Assembly (NCBI GenBank): GCA_018269055.1
Contig: JAFDVI010000021.1
Location: forward strand, 42,472 to 106,471
Length of the DNA: 64,000 nucleotides
DNA from: Acidobacteriota bacterium
GTDB lineage: Bacteria; Acidobacteriota; Blastocatellia; RBC074
Direction of reading: 5' to 3'
Each line of letters starts with the position of its first letter. The first letter of the stretch is position 1. The notes beneath the pieces are model-generated. The model did not search any database and was not told where the DNA came from. It saw nothing but the letters and a program-made list of their open reading frames with translations. The translations under genes were made by a program, and so were the position numbers. Positions 60,101-64,000 of the stretch are shown piece after piece.

Positions 60101-62923
60101 AACAACGGCCCAGGCGCGGCCAACGGAGCACTGATCAGTTATCCGTTGCCGTCCAGCCTGAAGAATCCGACCTGGGCCTGCGTAGGCGCAGGCGGCGCGA
60201 TTTGCCCTGCAGTCAACGGCACAGGCAGCATCAACCACACGGCAAACCTGCCATCGGGCGGTTCGCTGACTTACACCGTGCAGGCAACGGTATCGCCGAC
60301 CGCGACCGGAACCTTGACGACGACGGCGGCCATTACGGCGCCGACCGGCGTGGTCGAAAACAGCACGGCCAACAACTCGGCGACGGATACGGACAATCTG
60401 ACGCCGCAGGCTGATCTGGCCATCACCAAAACCAACAGCGCGACTTCTGTCGTGCCCGGCAAGACGACGGCCTACACCATCGTCGTCACCAACAACGGCC
60501 CCAGCGCGGTCAACAATGCGTTGGTGACCGATACGCTTCCAGCTTCGATCAGTTCAGCGACGTGGACGTGTGTGGCTTCCAGCGGATCGAACTGTGATGC
60601 GGCCAATGGCGCGGGCAACGTCAACGCGACGGTTGACTTGGCTCCTGGCGGCACGGCGACCTTCACGTTAACTGCGAACATCGCGTCCAATGCGACCGGC
60701 ACGCTCAGCAACACGGCCAGTGTGGCTGCGCCGACCGGCGTAACCGATGGAACGTCGGGCAACAATTCGGCGACCGACGGACCGGATGCGTTGACGCCGC
60801 AAGCCGATCTGGCAATAGCCAAAACCAACAACGCGGCGACAGTGGCTGCGGGCGGTCAGACGACTTACACAATCGTCGTCATCAACAACGGTCCCAGCGC
60901 CGTGACCGGCGCGACGGTCAACGATGCCTTGCCTGCCTCCATCAGCAGCGCCACGTGGTCTTGTCTGGCATCCGCCGGTTCGAGCTGCGCGCAAGCCAAC
61001 GGAACCGGCAGCATCGCAACGACCGTGAATCTGGCCAGCGGCGGCACGGCAACCTTCACCGTAGTCGCACAGATTGCGGGCAATGCCACTGGAACTGTGT
61101 CAAACACGGCGACTGTGGCGGCGCCCGCCGGAACCACGGATTCCGTTGCTGCCAATAACACGGCCACCGATGGGCCAGACACGATCAACGCGATGGCCGA
61201 TCTGGCGATTACCAAGACCGGCCCCAACAATGCGACTCCGGGCGGCCCGATCAATTACGCCATCACTGTTGTCAACAACGGCCCTGGCGCAGTCACGGGC
61301 GCGACGGTTGCCGACACGTTCTCAAGCTTGCTGACCAACGTAAGCTGGACGTGCACGGCTTCGGGCGGTTCTGGCTGCGGACAGGCCAGCGGAACCGGAA
61401 ACATCGCCACCACGGTCAACCTGGTCAACGGCGGCACAGCCACGTTCATCGTGACGGCGACGGTGTCGTCCAACGCTTCAGGGACAATTACCAACGTGGC
61501 GACAGTTGCCTCTCCCGCTGGAGTGACGGATTCAAATTCATCCAACAACTCGAACGCGCCTGTGGTCACGCTGATTGGACAAGGCGTAGACCTGGCGATC
61601 AGCAAATCCCATACGGGCAACTTCTTTGTTGAACAGTTGGGTGTTTATAAGCTCACGGTCGAAAACGTCAGTCAGGTTTCGACGAGCGGTGTGATCACTG
61701 TCACTGACACATTGCCCAACGGTTTGCTTTACCGGTCGGCAACGGGCCAGGGATGGACGTGTAATGCGGCGGGGCAGGTCGTCACCTGCACGCGAAACGC
61801 TCCGATGGTTTCCGGCGCAATCAGTGAAATCACGTTGACGGTGTTTGTCACTGCGGCGGCTTACCCGGGCGTGATCAACACTGCGACTGTTTCAACCGCC
61901 GGAGATTCGTTTACGACGGACAACGCTTCGCTGGCTTCAGCTCCTGAAGGAGCGAATCCGGGGAACAACACCGCATCCGATCCAACAACGGTCGAAAACA
62001 CCGCAGGGCAGGGTGGTCCATTCCCGGCAACCTCGCCCATCAGTGATCAGAAATCCGGTTCGGTTCTGGTCTTCCCCGTCTACACGTCGGACGCCACGGG
62101 TGGAAATACGCAAAACACCCGGATCTCGATGACGAACATTGACCCGGTCAGGCCGGTGTCCATTCACCTGTTCTTTGTGGATGGGGCAAGCTGTTCGGTG
62201 TCGGATTCGTACATCTGTCTGACTCCGCAGCAAACGACCAGCTTCCTGGCTTCGGATATTGATCCTGGCATTACAGGGTATATGGTGGCCGTGGCGGTCA
62301 ACAACCAGGGCTGTCCGATTCTGTTCAACAGCCTGATTGGCGACGAATACGTCAAGTTCTCTTCCGGCCACCAGGCGAATCTGAGCGCAGAATCCATCTC
62401 CGCTCTGCCCAGCCTGCTGAACCTGAACTGCAATCTGACCTCAGGATCGGTGACGCTGAACTTTGACGGGGTAATGTACAACCAGTTGCCGCGAGCGTTG
62501 GCATTGTCGAATGTCGGCAGCCGCGCGGATGGCAATGACACGTTGCTGGTTGTCAATCGAATCGGCGGGAATTTAGGCACAGGCGCCAGCACGCTTGGCA
62601 CATTGTTTGGAATTCTGTACGACGATGCAGAGGCGGGCTTGAGCTTCCAGATCAACGGGGCGTGTCAGTACCGTAGCTCGATTACCAATAATTCGCCACG
62701 AACGTCGCCGCGTTTCGAGACTTTCATTCCCGCCGGGCGCACCGGCTGGATGAGACTCTATTCGCAAACGGCAGGCGTTGGCATCACTGGTGCGGCGATC
62801 AACCGCAACCCGAATGCGTTGACATCGCTTGGTGGATTCAACCAGGGCCATAACCTGCACGTACTGACGCTGGAAAACAGTGTGAGCGTGACCGTTCCAA
62901 TCTTCCCTCCGAGCTGTCTGTAG
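36107..62923 (+). CDS. Giant multi-repeat surface protein (8938 residues)
   Basis: Predicted mass is of the order of 0.9 MDa. The N-terminus has two hydrophobic segments (about residues 10-26 and 57-83; the latter [20 protein letters not shown]), resembling an extended signal or anchor. There follow three LamG-like/DUF8202-like modules (starting about residues 128, 533 and 1407), each with a conserved LNQKQS block. Two arrays of six DxNxDGxxD calcium-type FG-GAP/VCBS repeats lie at about 984-1394 and 1841-2264. Next are a SdrD/Cna-B-like domain (about 2270), a parallel beta-helix region (about 2540-2820), and over 40 DUF11 repeats (about 2930-8630), most with a Cys pair. A 300-residue C-terminal domain ([12 protein letters not shown]...) ends the protein. 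There is no LPxTG motif. It is likely a secreted or surface adhesin. Confidence 0.88.
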   Translation: MQTTHKPTNAIKTIVCALLTVIVQPWFRKERIADRQMQSLATTKSLPSLRSESPQLLRRIIAIGGAVCLFVLLIVFTFNIGGIASETKQLLVGYGTSPGAFSTYLNRIAPKWFPIYTPMMTPSGPGGIGSNLSLWLRADSGVVGATKVSQWGDQSPNGNNAVQGIAANQATFQANGINFNPALQFDGVGDNYSLNIGASLLPTATNPRTVIAVAQSQQTAGFRYIIGYGINAGNQTTQLGQLGADLRWDGWASAISSTNYWGQGQGARLALGTFNGSQAQLFGEGTTLAGPTNLAWNTGNYRAFIGSNSASPSYEFWQGPISEIIVYSTVLSNSARNQAESYLALKYGITLNQSAPTNYTASDGAVVWSGSGNSGYKTDIAGIGRDDASGLNQKQSGSVNAGNILTIGHGVIAATNAANANNFSADKSFLIWGHDNASVAQSVAVTGASPSLTRMARIWKVQEMGTVGNVVVRIPAANLTDSVPTLIRSTDTTFNSSDTLVPMTLVAGNYEATIDFANGDFFTFASAVGAPGGVATNLQAWFKADAGISVGDGQSVGQWNNLANSGYNLTQAAAGQQPIYYSTTPYKLVNFNPALFFDGANDFLNNTTRLFPNSSAFTGIVVSVDQEGNVGRIRAPFAIGTSGDNPAFDFQTDGVSPHGWNPYMAGGGAEWAGTHTANRLFNGNTGGLNVQPQVFELDFGNTNDSIISRVDGLQETTALTANSQSGIGDKVWVGNSGGGEWWQGQVAEAIIYNRKLNAAELQQVFSYIAIKYGITLDVDYTSATNNYDYVHSAGGSIWAGTTSAAYQPYHHGVAGIGRDDTSGLNQKQSASNTMGNFVTIGNGVIAATNEANTNSFSADKSFLVWGHDNAGTILSTPVSGTSLIRIPRVWKVQETGTVGSVRVRVPMGLLGTSPTLLRSADATFDNTDTQVAMTVVGSQFLEATIDFSDGDYFSFGSQMAPAPVNGGNGYNYDGIPVGANPAVPVSNCNTKQFFAHSPLVEQGVFSGLSSTIQGGQTGNESTFLVDVNGDGKQDIIWIYDAGGANGNNGTYVWLGNGDGSFQHAAIRDTGGFDGGPLFVGWTPAGGITGNESTFVADVNNDGKVDIVWIYDAGVNANAGTWVWFGNGDGTFQHKALIDHGHQGGVGFSNMAAGGETANESTFLADVNNDSKLDLIWAYDFGAAANSGTYVWLGNGDGTWSHTVIQDHGLAGGAGFSFSAAGGQTANESTFLADLDKDGNLDLVWVYDQGRGPNAGVWWWKGLGDGHFSHTVNEDHGFTDPVYTWGAAGGYTGSESTRLVDVNRDGNLDVIWTWDAGGNTTVSGTYIWLGNGNGTFNHAPIVDVGSFINNRGGGYLESGIDGSKSSFIGDVNNDGLPDLVWSWEGGGAQSGAYVWLGKTTMNCTSPGAVAGGLQVWLKADAGAAVDSANAFTTWQDQSTNGRDANLVIGTPTLVPGGINFNPLVHFDTGSYFRFGVNAFVNSFTAGEVFAVSRTTYYNNCNCGNPYDFGSGQRASHYTWGNGYIYNGFGTSMRLGWDPITKVIGDPKTGVSSITGPPVDPRVFSIYGTHSAANDWGVSFNGITAAQTSVNTVNFALAGGQEHVGAFSGYGWGGESSEIILYNRTLSAAERLQVESYLGTKYGITVGHDYIASDGTTKYWDMTANSTYHNDVAGIGLDTGATLNQKQSASINAGNFLEIGLGTIAADNQSNPNTFAADKRFMMWGSDAGSTALLTPYAPLGANFNRMARAWKVQETATVGQVLVRVPAWTGVTHMLVASSPSFSSGVIEVAMTPDGDGNMTASFDFSNGQFFTFGGVRVVAPMPAASDGYVTEGTGSGPNGYACPATQYWAHSPIVDKGMFTGSAPIGNFIQSGVTANEISLSGDVNGDGKIDLIWVYDAGGGAANSGTFVWLSNGNGTFAHAPIVDKGLFVNGFFGSNYIEAGLSAAESTHLGDANGDGKLDIIWVYDGGGAPANSGTAVWLGNGDGTWQHAPIVDRGAFVGTLPSGGTNYIQGGLTGNESTFVIDTNGDGKLDIVWVYDGGGAAANSGTAVWLGLGNGTWQHAPVVDRGNFLGQIAGNNNIIQAGVTGNEGTHMLDVNTDGIPDIIWVWDGGGNTSLNGTWVWIGNGDGTWQHTPIIDTGLFTGVLPSGGNNYVEGGFTGGQSTRIADVNNDGRPDIVWVYDGGGAAANSGTAIWLGNGNGTWQHAVKTDRGMFTGTAPGSPANVVQAGISGSNSFFLFDANNDGALDIVWSNDAGGASANSGTAVWLAGCATVSGTVFEDKTGNVLADGDAVIDDATGDQQGRNGANVCLFQDDGDGVPDSGDSPLGCQLTSTMSGSVGAYEFSGVATGQTYWVAVQASTVTPLGGGTGLSEQTYSGANGNCGGSLLASAGPCYGGKGGATTDAFVGTAATLASAEHFIKVGPIAGNSVGNNFGFSFNVVTNVNNSGQGSLAQFIGNANTGTGANAMRFVPAVASNQTVGLNSWWQVAPTAALPQITDALTTIDGAAYDKTDGTTALNPNNATLGTGGTVGRNATALMQLNGLELAIRGPANNSIGFGLDVQASSVTIRKIAISGFGANTNTTADIRVGASTSSTFTGDLIELCVVGAGAGLFADPGAGLRSTGMGIYVTGADNGIIQNNLIGFHNFSGVYAGVNTDNVNGWQILGNEIRGNAITQSVLDGIASAGNTGAITVVGNLITGSGGMGIDNYLGSGGWTITDNTITANGVLGVQTAGIEFSNTINNTPSLIQDNVITNNPGGGVLVLAGANSDSVKISQNHFGNNGSNAIDLGGGVNGNGVSINTSACTANGTGGANGDLARPVLTASSLVGSTLTVSGTYCTTGTYDIEFYKASANGTTDRGTDSLDAGEGIYYLGKLTGQTGGTFTGQPITVPGGAGLTVGDSVAAIVIRTDGAAGTVGNTSEFSVNRTVVSGATLTKAFSPTSIGLGASSTLTFTLTNSAGNPQQDGIGLTDTFPVGVTVSSPLSVSNTCGGTLQDDTGGALAAGDVGIKLVGGTIASGIGSCTVTVNVTAPVGTYTNAVGNISGLANLNNGVTPSMLTVLNAADVSVTKTDGTGSVTAGGTTTYTVVFSNAGPAPANGTTISDAVPMGVTAFNWTCTAAGGATCPAASGSGAISATVNLPAGGSLSYSVMASISPAASGTIVNTATISNSLDTTPANNTATDTDTVGASFDLAITKTASATFTAGGSGQYTITVSNSGPSNTTGTTTVTDTLPAAITGYTVNGATSAGWTCTGSVPNVTCANATSIAPSGSSIIVLDVTLSPSAPNPLPANSASVSNPGDTTPGNNSASSGPTPVTQNFNLQMAKTTVGQFVAGGSGQYKITVTNAGPSDSTGTTTVGEVFPTGVTAYTVNAGSTATWTCSGTMPNITCTNPNVIAAGGTSMLIFDITISPTAPNPLPGNSATVSNPNECPTCTSDNGPITTPTTPLNSVFDLTITKTPVGTFTKGGSGQYNITISNAGPSNSTGTNTVTDTLPANVMAYAVNAGSSGGWSCSGTVPNVTCTNPNSIPSGGSITLLLDVTISANATSPLPSNTASVSNPSENAGNTGNNGPASSGTVPLATSFDLAIAKSASATFVAGSSGQYTVTIHNNGPSNSTGTTTVTETLPAGVTAYAVNGGSTAGWTCSGSVPNVTCTNANSIPTGGDSLLLLDITISAGASNPLPANTVGLSNPGDTNAANNGPVSTPTTTLASVFDLMVTKLAVGTFTSGAGGQYKITVTNNGPSNSTGTTTVDENFPTGITGYSINASSTAGWTCTGTVPSVTCTNPNPISSGGNSMLVLDVTISPNAPNPLGANIVNVSNPAECMTGSCLANNGPVSTPTTPLAMSFDLTMTKAAQGVFTAGGSGQYKFTVSNSGPSHSSGTTTITDTLPTDVTGYSVSPISSPGWTCMGAVPNITCTNSNSILAGGNSMLLLDVTISGAAVSPLAANTATVSNPSDGNPGNNGPVSSGTTPLNINFDLSVAKVAQGTFTAGGMGQYKITVSNAGPSNSTGTTTVNETFPTGITGYSINAGSTPGWSCNGTAPNVVCTNSNSIVSGGNSMLILDVNISSSAANPLGGNIVSVSNPNECPSCTGGNGPTTTPTTPLSTSFDLTIAKMAQGTFVAGGSGQYKITVSNAGPSDSSGTTTVTDTLPAGVTGYSVNAGSTSGWTCTGAVPNVSCTNSGVIVAGANSMLILDVTLAANASNPLAANTATVSNAGDSNAGNNGPASSGTTPVVNNFDLSITKVAQGAFTAGGSGQYKITVANAGPSNSTGTTTVNETLPAGITGYSVNAGSSPGWTCIGVVPNVTCTNGNAIPASGNSMLLLDVTLSSNVSSPLATNTATVSNPGDTNMTNDGPATSGTTPVTYSFDLSIAKVSQGTFVAGGGGQYKITVANAGPSISTGTTTVADTLPAGVTGYSVNAASSPGWSCAGTVPNVSCTNTTAIPSGSNLMLLLDVQISAGAPNPLPVNTASVSNPGDTNAANNGPVTSGSPTALAANFDLSVTKTALGSFTAGGTGMYQITVSNAGPSNSTGTTTVTETLPAGITGYSVGGGSTPGWTCTGSVPNVTCTNPNSIPAGGPSVLFLNVTVASSATGSLAANLVTVSNPGDVNNGNNGPSSSGPTPVSTSFDLQVAKTTVGTFTAGGAGRYKMTVTNNGPSDSSGTTTLNDLLPAGITSYSVNAGSSPGWACFGSVPGVTCTNSNVITSGSNSMLILDVQISPNASNPIGSNQVTISNPNECCPANNGPIGVPPTPLDAVFDLTIAKVPVGTFTKGGSGQYKITVSNAGPSNSSGTTTVADTLPAGVTAYSVNASSTAGWTCSGTAPNITCDNPNSIASGANSMLVLDVTISPNATSPLTSNSATVSNPSENAGNTSNNGPATTGTVALATSFDLSIAKSASATFIAGSTGQYLITVHNNGPSNSTGTTTVTETLPAGVTAYAVNAGSTAGWSCSGSVPNVTCTNANPIPAGSDSFLRLDISISAGAANPLPPNTVAMSNPGDTNAANNGPVSTPATTLNSVFDLTATKVANTAFVAGGTGQYKITVTNNGPSNSTGTTTVAETLPAGVTGYSVNGGSTPGWTCTGTVPNITCSNPNVINATATSMLLLDVNIAANAANPLPVNIFSVSNPAECPSCLSDDGPFTSPPVPLTTSFDLTATKTAQGSFVPGGSGQYKITVSNAGPSNSTGTTTVTETLPAGVTGYNVNPISNPGWTCTGSVPNVTCTNANSIPAGGNSVLVLDVNIAANATNPLGANLITVSNPDECPSCNSNNGPTSSGTTPLTPSFDLTIAKVAQGTFTAGGMGQYKITVTNSGPSNTTGTTTVTDTLPPGITGYAVNPGSTATWVCGGAVPNLTCTFTNSIASGTNSILVLDVMIAPGVTGVLAANNAAVSNPNECATCGSDNGPVSSGTTPVTTNFDLSVTKVAQGTFRAGGTGQYVITVSNAGPSNSAGTTTVTETFPTGISGYAVNFTSTPGWTCTGSVPNVTCTNANSIAAGGTSTLVLDVSVASTALNPINGNTVSISNPNECAGCSTGNGPVTTPPTPVLKDTGQILSFQLTDPLACTSPGNTINGFATLTNPNAAPANAVLNFALPANLTGLPGTCTVTPNIGTCTVTASTVTWTGALAGGGSVQVNYQAQIASNVAPGATICVTSSASFDGGAPQSVQACTVVNCPVADVAITKTDGATSVAPGGTTTYTIVVTNNGTGSVNAAKVVDTMPAALTNVSWTCVASAGSTCNAQNGTGNINTTANLSPGGTATYTVTGTVSGTATGTLVNTATVSVPNSIIDPNTANNSATDTDTLTPQADLSITKNDSADPVAAGTNVTYTLTVNNAGPSTAQNVVVSDPLPAGLTFVGVSTNNAAFTCSNSAGTVTCNAASLASGASATISIVAQVNSSVAGGTTLSNTATISSLIADPSSANNSDTETTAITSQGVVALRKQVTGILPGQTPTFSAGDLVSYTISVENTGSSDGMLSAAGISDTLPAGTTFHSFAGTGILGGSACSMNAGLTALTCLPSGKIPAGTSFASNSVTLVLKINANFTPGSLTNTATANVTNNPAGNQNLSSAATVTVVREPDLALDKTGPAYVKAGQEFIYTVKLTNKGPSVASAGATMKDTLPTGLTYVGTTVSGAGSFTCTFSSPDVTCTSAATLAVGSTTTFSVRVRANANLASQTNLNNVAVATVASPDVESNTANNTDSFTSVVTTGADLILTKSADRTTVTSGTSNNSITYTINISNNGPSDANLTRVEDQLPANVTLDTTFGTSGFVVTPQASFSPGGVAAAPPQPTGATCGISPAGSGRIVCTVDNSGNGAGNTMLAGQALQIQYRVLVPAGVPLGTAIINGARVASFDPNATPDPNSANNAFAAQVTVAQGADLSVVKDVDTDLDGNFADNGQPVLAGQLVDYRLTINNLGPSDAANVVLTDALPANARFVSVNAGGSGFVCTPPSAGSTGGTLSCTRSVLPPSATNQNPPPAGLPPVTIIVRVQVDPSATTGNLVNSASISTSTVDPTSGNNSSSVSNPINTASTVDKIKSAQPDPVVAGENLTYTLTVVNRGQSDAAGVVLTDVLPASTSFVSYSGTGAFASPGTCTFNSGTSTLTCNPHGGSSAAPPDKILRAGATGTVTLVVKVAANAPSTIGPNSFAIASTTSGVAGNSNAVTVGVVQKADLAITKTNNTASLQPGAQTIYNIVVSNNGPSAVNNAVVSDTLPAALTGATWTCVASSGSVCNAASGSGSIATSVDLLPGGTATYTLTATVAPGTFGTLTNTATVAAGAGVIDPASGNNSATDVDTVAATADLAITKTNSATSLVPGTATTYTIVVTNNGPAPVSNAAVTDFLPSNLINASWTCTASAGSSCGAGSGAGSINTIVNLANGGTATFMLTATVAPGATGTVSNTARVTPPAGVNDANAANNLATDGPDTLVPTANFTITKTDGVSSLVPGTQTTYTIAVTNTGPSAVSNALVTDTLPSSLTNATWTCVATAGSNCDAPVGIGGINATVDLLPGGVATFSLTAKVAPGATGTVVNTATVAAPAGVTDPNGPDSATDTDTLSPTADLSITKTNNVNSLVPGAQTSYTIIVANAGPSSVTGATVTDTLPATLTNASWTCVTSSGSSCGQASGTGNIATTVNLAPNGTAIYTLTATVAANATGTLANTATVAAPAGVTDAAGNNSATDTDNLTPTADLAVTNTDGVTTVTPGTTTTYTVVASNNGLSNVTGASLSFPLPAGISGATWTCTGAGGATCPAASGSGAINATVNLPSGGSLTYVIVGTISASQSGSLSTTATISAPVGVTDSNLGNNTAIDTDNATIVADLSITKTNGATSVVPGTMTTYTIVVTNNGPSNVTGASVIDTLPAAITGATWTCTASAGSSCASANGAGSINTTVNLASGGTATFSVVATVSSSATGTLVNRATVAAPAGTVDPVLSNNSATDTDTLTPTVDLAITKTDGVTNVVPGNNLTYTIVVTNNGPSAVNGASISDAFPATFLNASWTCVASAGSSCGAATGGGNIATTANLLPNGTATYTVTGTVSASATGTLVNTAAVVAPAGVTESSAANNSATDTDNLTPQADLAITKNDNSTTAVPGKTTTYTIVVSNNGPSAVNNAVVTDNLPAAITSASWTCVPSQGSNCDAVNGTGSINTTVDLAPNGTAIFTVTATVASNATGTLVNTATVAAPAGVTDGTAGNNSATDTDNLTAQADLAVTNTDGVTAVTPGGSTTYAVVASNNGPSDVTGAILTYPLPAGISSATWTCTSAGGATCPAASGSGAINATVNLPAGGSLSYTIVASIAASQSGSLSTTATLTAPPGVTEINLGNNSAIDTDNATVTADLSITKTNGATSVVPGTNTTYTIVVSNGGPSNVAGASVIDTLPVGISSATWTCVASGGSNCGAANGTGNLNTTVNLASGGTATFTVVAAISSSATGTLINTATTAVPAGAVDPNPGNNAATDTDTLTPTVDLVITNTDGVTTAVPGNNLTYTVVATNNGPGAANGALISYPLPSSLKNPTWACVGAGGAICPAVNGTGSINHTANLPSGGSLTYTVQATVSPTATGTLTTTAAITAPTGVVENSTANNSATDTDNLTPQADLAITKTNSATSVVPGKTTAYTIVVTNNGPSAVNNALVTDTLPASISSATWTCVASSGSNCDAANGAGNVNATVDLAPGGTATFTLTANIASNATGTLSNTASVAAPTGVTDGTSGNNSATDGPDALTPQADLAIAKTNNAATVAAGGQTTYTIVVINNGPSAVTGATVNDALPASISSATWSCLASAGSSCAQANGTGSIATTVNLASGGTATFTVVAQIAGNATGTVSNTATVAAPAGTTDSVAANNTATDGPDTINAMADLAITKTGPNNATPGGPINYAITVVNNGPGAVTGATVADTFSSLLTNVSWTCTASGGSGCGQASGTGNIATTVNLVNGGTATFIVTATVSSNASGTITNVATVASPAGVTDSNSSNNSNAPVVTLIGQGVDLAISKSHTGNFFVEQLGVYKLTVENVSQVSTSGVITVTDTLPNGLLYRSATGQGWTCNAAGQVVTCTRNAPMVSGAISEITLTVFVTAAAYPGVINTATVSTAGDSFTTDNASLASAPEGANPGNNTASDPTTVENTAGQGGPFPATSPISDQKSGSVLVFPVYTSDATGGNTQNTRISMTNIDPVRPVSIHLFFVDGASCSVSDSYICLTPQQTTSFLASDIDPGITGYMVAVAVNNQGCPILFNSLIGDEYVKFSSGHQANLSAESISALPSLLNLNCNLTSGSVTLNFDGVMYNQLPRALALSNVGSRADGNDTLLVVNRIGGNLGTGASTLGTLFGILYDDAEAGLSFQINGACQYRSSITNNSPRTSPRFETFIPAGRTGWMRLYSQTAGVGITGAAINRNPNALTSLGGFNQGHNLHVLTLENSVSVTVPIFPPSCL
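37706..42915 (+). repeat. Tandem duplication of a LamG-plus-six-VCBS block
   Basis: Two blocks of nearly equal length (37706-40300 and 40329-42915, about 2.59 kb each) share the same order: one LamG-like module with the LNQKQS block, then six DxNxDGxxD repeats. A third LamG module stands alone before them (from about 36490). Confidence 0.7.
45680..52752 (+). repeat. Array of 18 type-A DUF11 repeats
   Basis: There are 18 consecutive units of about 393 bp (131 residues). Each begins FDL-x-x-x-K, has [12 protein letters not shown] and a GWTC...VTC pair, and ends in NNGP. Units 2-8 match units 12-18 one by one at an offset of about 3.93 kb. Confidence 0.9.
53141..61990 (+). repeat. Array of about 22 type-B DUF11 repeats
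   Basis: The units begin ADLAITKT, have [12 protein letters not shown] and a TWTC...SC pair, and end NNSATDTD. The first seven are divergent; the following ones are about 390 bp each. Units at 57680-59239 match those at 59240-60802 as a four-unit block (offset 1560 bp). The last unit (from 61580) is again divergent and leads into the C-terminal domain. Confidence 0.9.
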
Positions 62924-63039
62924 GGGATGCTGGCAGCTAGCGGGAGGAGGGGGCCGTAATTTAGAGACATCGTTTTGATTGATGAACTTTATTGCGGCTC
63001 CCACAAAAGCACTCGACCATAATGTATGTTTCTATTTTG

Positions 63040-63065
63040 GAGCGGCTTTCGGGCCGCTCTTTTTC
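63040..63065 (+). terminator. Rho-independent terminator of the giant gene
   Basis: The stem GAGCGGC (63040-63046) / GCCGCTC (63053-63059) has a TTTCGG loop and is followed by TTTTTCT, 117 bp after the stop codon. Confidence 0.88.
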
Positions 63066-63433
63066 TGCCGCTGCCGACCCCAGCGGCTTCGGTTCCGTCC
63101 AAACTGGCGAGTAAGCCCAAAAGAGGAAAAGCGAAGGAAAGCATTGTGGACTCCTTCTGGTCTTGAAAATGGTGTGTTGTGCTTGAGCTCAAGACAGGGG
63201 AACCAGACGCTTCTTCCTGACGATAGGCTGGTTTTCAACTCGCGCCAATTCTTTTGGAGTAAGGTGGTAAGTCCGGTAGGTAAAGCGGAAAAGGCGATGG
63301 CAGTTGTCAGAAACTACGCAAATTCAGGATGGCGATTCCAAGTCGAGCCGAATACCTCTTGTTCACTCTTTTCCGCTTCTGTCATAGAAATCGGGAACCC
63401 TCTGTTTTACCAGCCACCGGGTTTTATTGATAG

Positions 63434-63463
63434 ATACTATCTTGGCAAGAGCCAGGATAGTAT
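63434..63463 (+). other. 13-bp-stem hairpin in noncoding DNA
   Basis: ATACTATCTTGGC (63434-63446) pairs with GCCAGGATAGTAT (63451-63463) around a four-base AAGA loop, with one T-G wobble. No T-run follows, so it is not a standard terminator. It could be an RNA processing or structured-RNA element, or an operator-like palindrome. Confidence 0.5.
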
Positions 63464-64000
63464 GGTAGCGTTCGCACGTTAGTTCTAAGATCGTTTTTTC
63501 TGAACACATCAGCAATTTGCAAACACGTTCGGCCACCCCTTGGTTGCTGTTTGTGATCAATCATTCTCATCAACAATTGGCTTACTATTTATTTTTATCC
63601 GCTTTGTCCCGGAAGTAGGGAAGAGTGTGCGCTGTATTTCTAACTTGCTGAATCTAAATGAATAATTGGCTAATTAATGTTTTTGTGTGTTGACTTATCC
63701 CCACAAATTCGCGTAGGGTTCGCACCGTTTTGAGTCAAAGGAAGATACAAAAAGTAGCTTGTAATAACCTGTACAATTCACGATTGAGATCAACAACTTC
63801 AGTTACTGCTTCCACTCAAAGAAATTTTTATCCTCAAGTTGAATCACGCTTGATTTCGCCTTATCCGAGTATGTTCCAGAGTCTGGTTTAGTAGTGCCGT
63901 AGCCGAGGATCAGATCGAACCAAAGAAGTGAAATTGAAATCGTCGAAGAAAGAAATAAGCAATTGAAACTTCGAATAAAAATCCCGACATCACTGCAATG

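Larger units (their letters stand above)
62924..64000. other. Noncoding region after the giant gene
   Basis: About 1.1 kb that is more AT-rich than the gene before it. It contains the terminator at 63040 and a long hairpin at 63434. Open frames here cross the terminator or lack ribosome sites and family features. The far end (63480-64000) shows nothing else I can support. Confidence 0.6.

Noticed and set aside
43288..61620. Many long minus-strand and frame-shifted open frames across the giant gene
   Set aside because: They mirror the biased codons of the DUF11 repeats, recur with the repeat period, and have no ribosome sites or family features.
45680..61990. CRISPR-like or satellite reading of the regular 390-bp periodicity
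   Set aside because: The period is in-frame protein repeats with synonymous divergence, not identical DNA repeats with unique spacers.
62979..63482. 167-codon plus-strand open frame after the giant gene
   Set aside because: It starts at a TTG without a ribosome site, runs straight through the terminator hairpin at 63040, and has a composition unlike a protein.

Overview
The window looks like a chromosomal stretch of an Acidobacteriota-type bacterium, possibly class Blastocatellia. This is an inference from the moderately high GC and from the combination of an extracellular contractile injection system (eCIS), an exported TPR-CHAT protein and giant DUF11-repeat surface proteins. No rRNA or tRNA marker is present to prove it.

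Positions 1-19678 hold the second half of an Afp/PVC-like eCIS operon on the plus strand, with tightly spaced or overlapping genes. In order they are: the end of a tail-tube gene, an Afp6-like small protein, a LysM tube/baseplate protein, a gpD-type hub and a separate gpV-type spike, a PAAR-like tip, gp25, a J-type baseplate protein, an Afp12-like wedge protein carrying an NHL-like segment, four tandem paralogues at the tail-fibre position, an 819-residue protein at the tape-measure position, and the Afp15-like AAA+ ATPase. Sheath, first tube and cap genes are presumably upstream of the window.

Positions 19709-27104 look like the payload region. They contain an OmpA-like protein, a lipoprotein, a 1368-residue polymorphic-toxin-like protein (coiled coils, hydrophobic hairpin, pretoxin TG-like segment and a nuclease-like tip) and a likely immunity gene. 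The OmpA-like protein and the toxin have no Sec signal but share an N-terminal motif (RAQMM..VGN.R..RM), which is a candidate eCIS loading tag.

Positions 27193-34851 carry a minus-strand sigma54 activator with a degenerate receiver domain, a noncoding region with an AGGAT-type palindrome, an exported PPC-TPR-CHAT protease-like protein, and a convergent single-span membrane protein.

Positions 34852-64000 hold a candidate sigma54 promoter, small exported ORFs, a terminator, and one 26.8-kb gene for an 8938-residue surface protein. That protein has three LamG-like/DUF8202-like modules, two arrays of six calcium-type FG-GAP/VCBS repeats, a SdrD/Cna-B-like domain, a beta-helix, more than 40 DUF11 repeats and a conserved-looking C-terminal domain. 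The repeats show nested higher-order duplications (offsets of about 3.93 kb, 1.56 kb and 2.6 kb). The gene ends at a good terminator, and the last kilobase is noncoding with one long hairpin. DUF11-type domains occur both in an eCIS fibre-position protein and in the giant surface protein.
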